Of a DNA stretch of 7,687 nt, positions 6,061 through 7,687 are shown in pieces. The notes below the pieces were generated by a model. That model did not search any database and had not been told where the DNA came from. It worked only from the letters and a program-made list of their open reading frames with translations. How positions within the stretch are numbered: the stretch's first letter is position 1; the number at the start of each line of letters is the position of its first letter. Both the position numbers and the translations under genes were made by a program. The stretch comes from Pseudomonadota bacterium (lineage in GTDB: Bacteria; Pseudomonadota; Alphaproteobacteria; Rhizobiales; Rhizobiaceae): contig JAEWDP010000176.1 in the NCBI GenBank assembly GCA_023390055.1, positions 1 to 7,687 on the forward strand, read 5' to 3'.

Positions 6061-7257
6061 GTGAATACGCTGGATTTTGACAAGAGGCCTGAAGACACAC
6101 GCGTGGTCGTTGCCATGTCTGGGGGAGTTGACTCTTCGGTGGTGGCGGGACTTTTGAAACGCCAGGGTTATGATGTTCTAGGCATCACATTGCAGCTTTA
6201 TGACCATGGAGCTGCGGTGCACAGGGCAGGCTCGTGTTGCGCGGGGCAGGATATTGATGACGCGCGCAGAGTTTCAGAGACACTTGGGATCCCACATTAC
6301 GTCCTCGATTATGAGAAGCGTTTTCGCGATGCGGTCATCAATCCGTTCGCTGAGGCCTATGCAATGGGCGAAACGCCGATCCCGTGTGTCGCCTGCAACC
6401 AGACGGTGAAATTTGCGGACCTGCTGGCAACAGCAAAGGAACTGGGGGCAGATGCTCTGGCGACGGGGCACTACATCAGCTCCCGCCTGAACCCTGTTCC
6501 CAACAATCCGTTCAGGCGAGCCCTTTACCGTCCGATCGATAGTGATCGTGACCAGAGTTGGTTTCTGTTTGCCACGACCCAGGAGCAAATTGATTACCTC
6601 CGGTTCCCGCTCGGAAATATGTCTAAGGCTGAGGTCAGAGTACTCGCCGAGGAGATGGGTCTGGCCGTTGCCAAGAAGGCTGATAGCCAGGATATCTGTT
6701 TTGTTCCACAGGGCCGCTACACGGACATTATCAACAAGGTGAAGCCGAATGCGGCGCTTGGTGGTGATATTGTTCACATTGATGGACGTGTACTAGGCCG
6801 GCATGACGGGATCGTGAATTATACGATTGGTCAGCGTCGTGGGATCGGGGTTGCAACTGGTGAACCGCTCTACGTCATTTATCTTGATGCCCGGGGACGC
6901 CGCGTGATTGTTGGACCCAAAGAAGCGCTTGATACAAGAAGGGTATATCTGCGTAACGTGAATTGGCTCGGTGATGGGGTGCTTGCAGACGATGCCAAGG
7001 ATGGCTTTTCGTGTTTCGCCAAGGTTCGATCAAGCCGTCCTCCAGCACCCGTGACACTTCATTGTGACAAAAAGGGTATCTACGTGGACCTTCTTGTCGG
7101 CGAGGCTGGTGTGGCGCCTGGGCAGGCATGTGTTCTCTATTCTGCACAAGGTCCCAATGCACGCGTATGGGGCGGAGGATTTATTGAGCGGTCGGAGCGT
7201 GCGCCGGAGGCAGAGGGCTTGCTTAAGTCTCTACTTTCTGGACCTGTCGCAGCTTGA
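6061..7257 (+). CDS. mnmA: tRNA-specific 2-thiouridylase
   Basis: 398 residues; ATP-dependent enzyme that makes 2-thiouridine at wobble position 34 of tRNA-Lys, -Glu and -Gln, taking sulphur from a persulphide relay (cytoplasm). The start is GTG 6061, with a modest purine-rich GAGAGAG (6049-6055) five bases upstream; it gives the N-terminus MNTLDFDKRPEDTRVVVAMS expected for alphaproteobacterial MnmA. Visible motifs: PP-loop SGGVDSS (20-26); GHY (136-138) in the adenylation domain; nucleophilic Cys112 (VACNQTVKF) and the partner Cys213 (KKADSQDICFVP), matching Cys102 and Cys199 of the E. coli enzyme; central-domain YTIGQRRGIG (254-263); and a C-terminal beta-barrel region (about 285-375, KVRSSRPPAP, ARVWGGGFIE). 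It is slightly longer than the E. coli enzyme owing to N- and C-terminal extensions. It has its own promoter and no evident terminator before the tRNA promoter. All key residues are present. Confidence 0.97.
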   Translation: MNTLDFDKRPEDTRVVVAMSGGVDSSVVAGLLKRQGYDVLGITLQLYDHGAAVHRAGSCCAGQDIDDARRVSETLGIPHYVLDYEKRFRDAVINPFAEAYAMGETPIPCVACNQTVKFADLLATAKELGADALATGHYISSRLNPVPNNPFRRALYRPIDSDRDQSWFLFATTQEQIDYLRFPLGNMSKAEVRVLAEEMGLAVAKKADSQDICFVPQGRYTDIINKVKPNAALGGDIVHIDGRVLGRHDGIVNYTIGQRRGIGVATGEPLYVIYLDARGRRVIVGPKEALDTRRVYLRNVNWLGDGVLADDAKDGFSCFAKVRSSRPPAPVTLHCDKKGIYVDLLVGEAGVAPGQACVLYSAQGPNARVWGGGFIERSERAPEAEGLLKSLLSGPVAA

Positions 7258-7309
7258 TGAACGCTCCAGAAGTAAGTCATTCTTGCCAGGAAAATTGCCA
7301 TCACTATGC

Positions 7310-7338
7310 TTGACACTCTGGTGAAACGGGCCTTATAA
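7310..7338 (+). promoter_or_regulatory. tRNA-Met promoter
   Basis: TTGACA (7310-7315), preceded by C to give the rhizobial CTTGAC, then a 17-base spacer and TTATAA (7333-7338). This is a near-consensus housekeeping promoter, with predicted start near 7345, about 40 bases before the mature tRNA. Confidence 0.85.
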
Positions 7339-7353
7339 GCCGCACATCCAGCC

Positions 7354-7376
7354 GGGGTCGCGAATATCACGACCCC
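7354..7376 (+). other. Hairpin in the 5' leader of pre-tRNA-Met
   Basis: GGGGTCG (7354-7360) / CGACCCC (7370-7376), seven perfect pairs, 9-base loop, no T tract. A second small palindrome, CCGAA/TTCGG (7375-7387), runs into the first two bases of the tRNA. It probably belongs to the precursor leader removed by RNase P; it is not a good intrinsic terminator for mnmA. Confidence 0.5.
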
Positions 7377-7385
7377 GAAGCTTTC

Positions 7386-7462
7386 GGCGGAGTAGCTCAG
7401 TAGGTTAGAGCAGAGGAATCATAATCCTTGTGTCGGGGGTTCAAATCCCTCCTCCGCTACCA
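7386..7462 (+). tRNA. tRNA-Met (CAT), elongator
   Basis: 77 bases with encoded CCA (7460-7462). Acceptor stem 7386-7392 / 7452-7458 pairs fully with a G-U first pair. D stem GCTC/GAGC (7395-7398, 7408-7411); anticodon stem GAGGA/TCCTT (7413-7417, 7425-7429) with loop ATCATAA and anticodon CAT at 7420-7422; five-base variable loop; T stem GGGGG/CCCTC with loop TTCAAAT (7440-7446). It is not the initiator: the first acceptor pair is not a C-A mismatch and the anticodon stem lacks the three G-C pairs. The sequence resembles rhizobial elongator tRNA-Met rather than the lysidine-modified tRNA-Ile(CAT). All stems are intact. Confidence 0.95.
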
Positions 7463-7471
7463 TCCATTTCA

Positions 7472-7486
7472 TGTCCGACCCGGACA
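7472..7486 (+). other. Short hairpin just 3' of the tRNA
   Basis: TGTCCG (7472-7477) / CGGACA (7481-7486) with loop ACC, nine bases after CCA. No T tract follows, so it may mark the 3' trailer rather than a true terminator. Confidence 0.35.
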
Positions 7487-7502
7487 CATAGGCAACAAAA
7501 TG

Positions 7503-7561
7503 GGCTCTTCCCCATGAACGGGGGATGAGGCACATCAGACGCGGTTGACTATCCCATTCCA
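7503..7561. repeat. 59-bp tandem direct repeat, copy 1 (IS end)
   Basis: Identical base for base to 7562-7620, with no spacer between copies. Each copy starts at the presumed IS tip GGCTCTTCCCC and contains an imperfect hairpin, CTC-T-TCCCC paired with GGGGA-T-GAG around ATGAACG. This outer copy carries a detached duplicate of the final transposase codons and stop. Confidence 0.95.
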
Positions 7562-7620
7562 GGCTCTTCCCCATGAACGGGGGATGAGGCACATCAGACG
7601 CGGTTGACTATCCCATTCCA
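7562..7620. repeat. 59-bp tandem direct repeat, copy 2 (IS end joined to the transposase gene)
   Basis: Identical to 7503-7561 and continuous with the rest of the transposase reading frame to its right. This copy holds the functional stop codon (TGA read at 7596-7594 on the - strand) and the tip GGCTCTTCCCC at 7562. Confidence 0.95.
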
Positions 7621-7686
7621 ACCGCACAGCGCCAGAACACGCAAGCGGTAATTTTCAAAGTTCCTGAAGCCGAAGGCTCGGCGCGA
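7594..7686 (-). CDS. Transposase C-terminus, probably ISL3 family (5' part outside window)
   Basis: Thirty codons and a stop read on the - strand, open to the right edge. The core FGFRNFENYRLRVLALCGW matches the C-terminal signature of ISL3-type (IS204/IS1001/IS1096/IS1165 group) DDE transposases, which typically end near a GFRN..(N/H)YR.R.L...CG pattern. The last eight residues (NGIVNRV and the preceding Trp) are encoded inside the 59-bp repeat. The DDE catalytic residues would lie upstream, outside the window, so it cannot be said whether the gene is intact. I recognise the pattern from family knowledge; no search was run. Confidence 0.7.
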   Translation of the reverse strand, partial: SRRAFGFRNFENYRLRVLALCGWNGIVNRV

Positions 7687-7687
7687 T

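Larger units (their letters stand above)
7503..7687 (-). mobile_element. End of an insertion sequence, probably ISL3 family (partial)
   Basis: From GGCTCTTCCCC at 7503 to the window edge the DNA carries the 3' end of a transposase gene on the - strand (7594-7686) and the short region between its stop and the element tip. Established knowledge: ISL3 elements encode one transposase, commonly have tips beginning GGCTCTT or similar, and make 8-bp target duplications. Here GGCTCTTCCCC fits such a tip, in the orientation expected for the end downstream of the transposase. The tip occurs twice (7503 and 7562) because the last 59 bp are duplicated in tandem. The other end and any target duplication lie outside the window. 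Family assignment is inferred from a short protein segment and the tip. Confidence 0.65.

Noticed and set aside
5853..6116. Small - strand frame of 87 codons upstream of mnmA
   Set aside because: It overlaps the mnmA start and promoter in antisense, with no SD or recognisable motif.
7386..7462. tRNA-Met as a functional partner of the adjacent mnmA
   Set aside because: MnmA modifies U34 of tRNA-Lys, -Glu and -Gln; the CAT anticodon has C34 and is not a substrate. The tRNA has its own strong promoter.
7503..7620. Two-unit repeat as a CRISPR array
   Set aside because: The units abut with no spacers, and the transposase coding sequence runs into them; this is a duplicated IS end.

Overview
The window looks like the chromosome of an alphaproteobacterium of the order Hyphomicrobiales (Rhizobiales). 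The evidence is the 531-residue SerA and 392-residue rhizobial-type SerC, the serC leader RNA upstream of them, tandem Omp25/Omp31-like small beta-barrel porin-family genes, a TIM44-like secreted/membrane protein, an MnmA with an alphaproteobacterial sequence, and promoters of the CTTGAC-N17-CTATAT type. Genus cannot be fixed from the sequence alone.

Layout, left to right, all on the + strand except the last element. Bases 1-422 are the 3' end of an outer-membrane beta-barrel gene closed by a strong intrinsic terminator (446-471). A second, paralogous beta-barrel gene (576-1367) follows, preceded by four TTAA boxes, two of which form an exact TTAA-N7-TTAAC CtrA-type box. Next is the serine biosynthesis pair serC (1554-2732) and serA (2810-4405). 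It has a serC-leader-like structured 5' UTR whose last hairpin holds the ribosome binding site, and a 9-bp perfect hairpin between the two genes. SerA oxidises 3-phosphoglycerate to 3-phosphohydroxypyruvate and SerC transaminates it to phosphoserine, so the two catalyse consecutive steps. A hairpin after serA (4430-4464) probably ends the unit.

Then come a TIM44-like-domain protein (4584-5588), a 472-bp gene-free stretch with one good and one weak terminator, a 10-bp inverted repeat and a clear housekeeping promoter, and mnmA (6061-7257), the tRNA 2-thiouridylase. A textbook promoter (7310-7338) drives an elongator tRNA-Met(CAT) gene (7386-7462).

Forty bases past the tRNA the backbone stops. 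From 7503 to the right edge is the end of an insertion sequence, probably ISL3 family, read on the - strand. Its terminal 59 bp, including the last codons and stop of the transposase, are present as two perfect tandem copies. This is the only clearly mobile or accessory part of the window. I see no evidence for an undescribed multi-gene system: the genes are ordinary housekeeping genes, and the points worth a second look are regulatory structures and the duplicated IS end.
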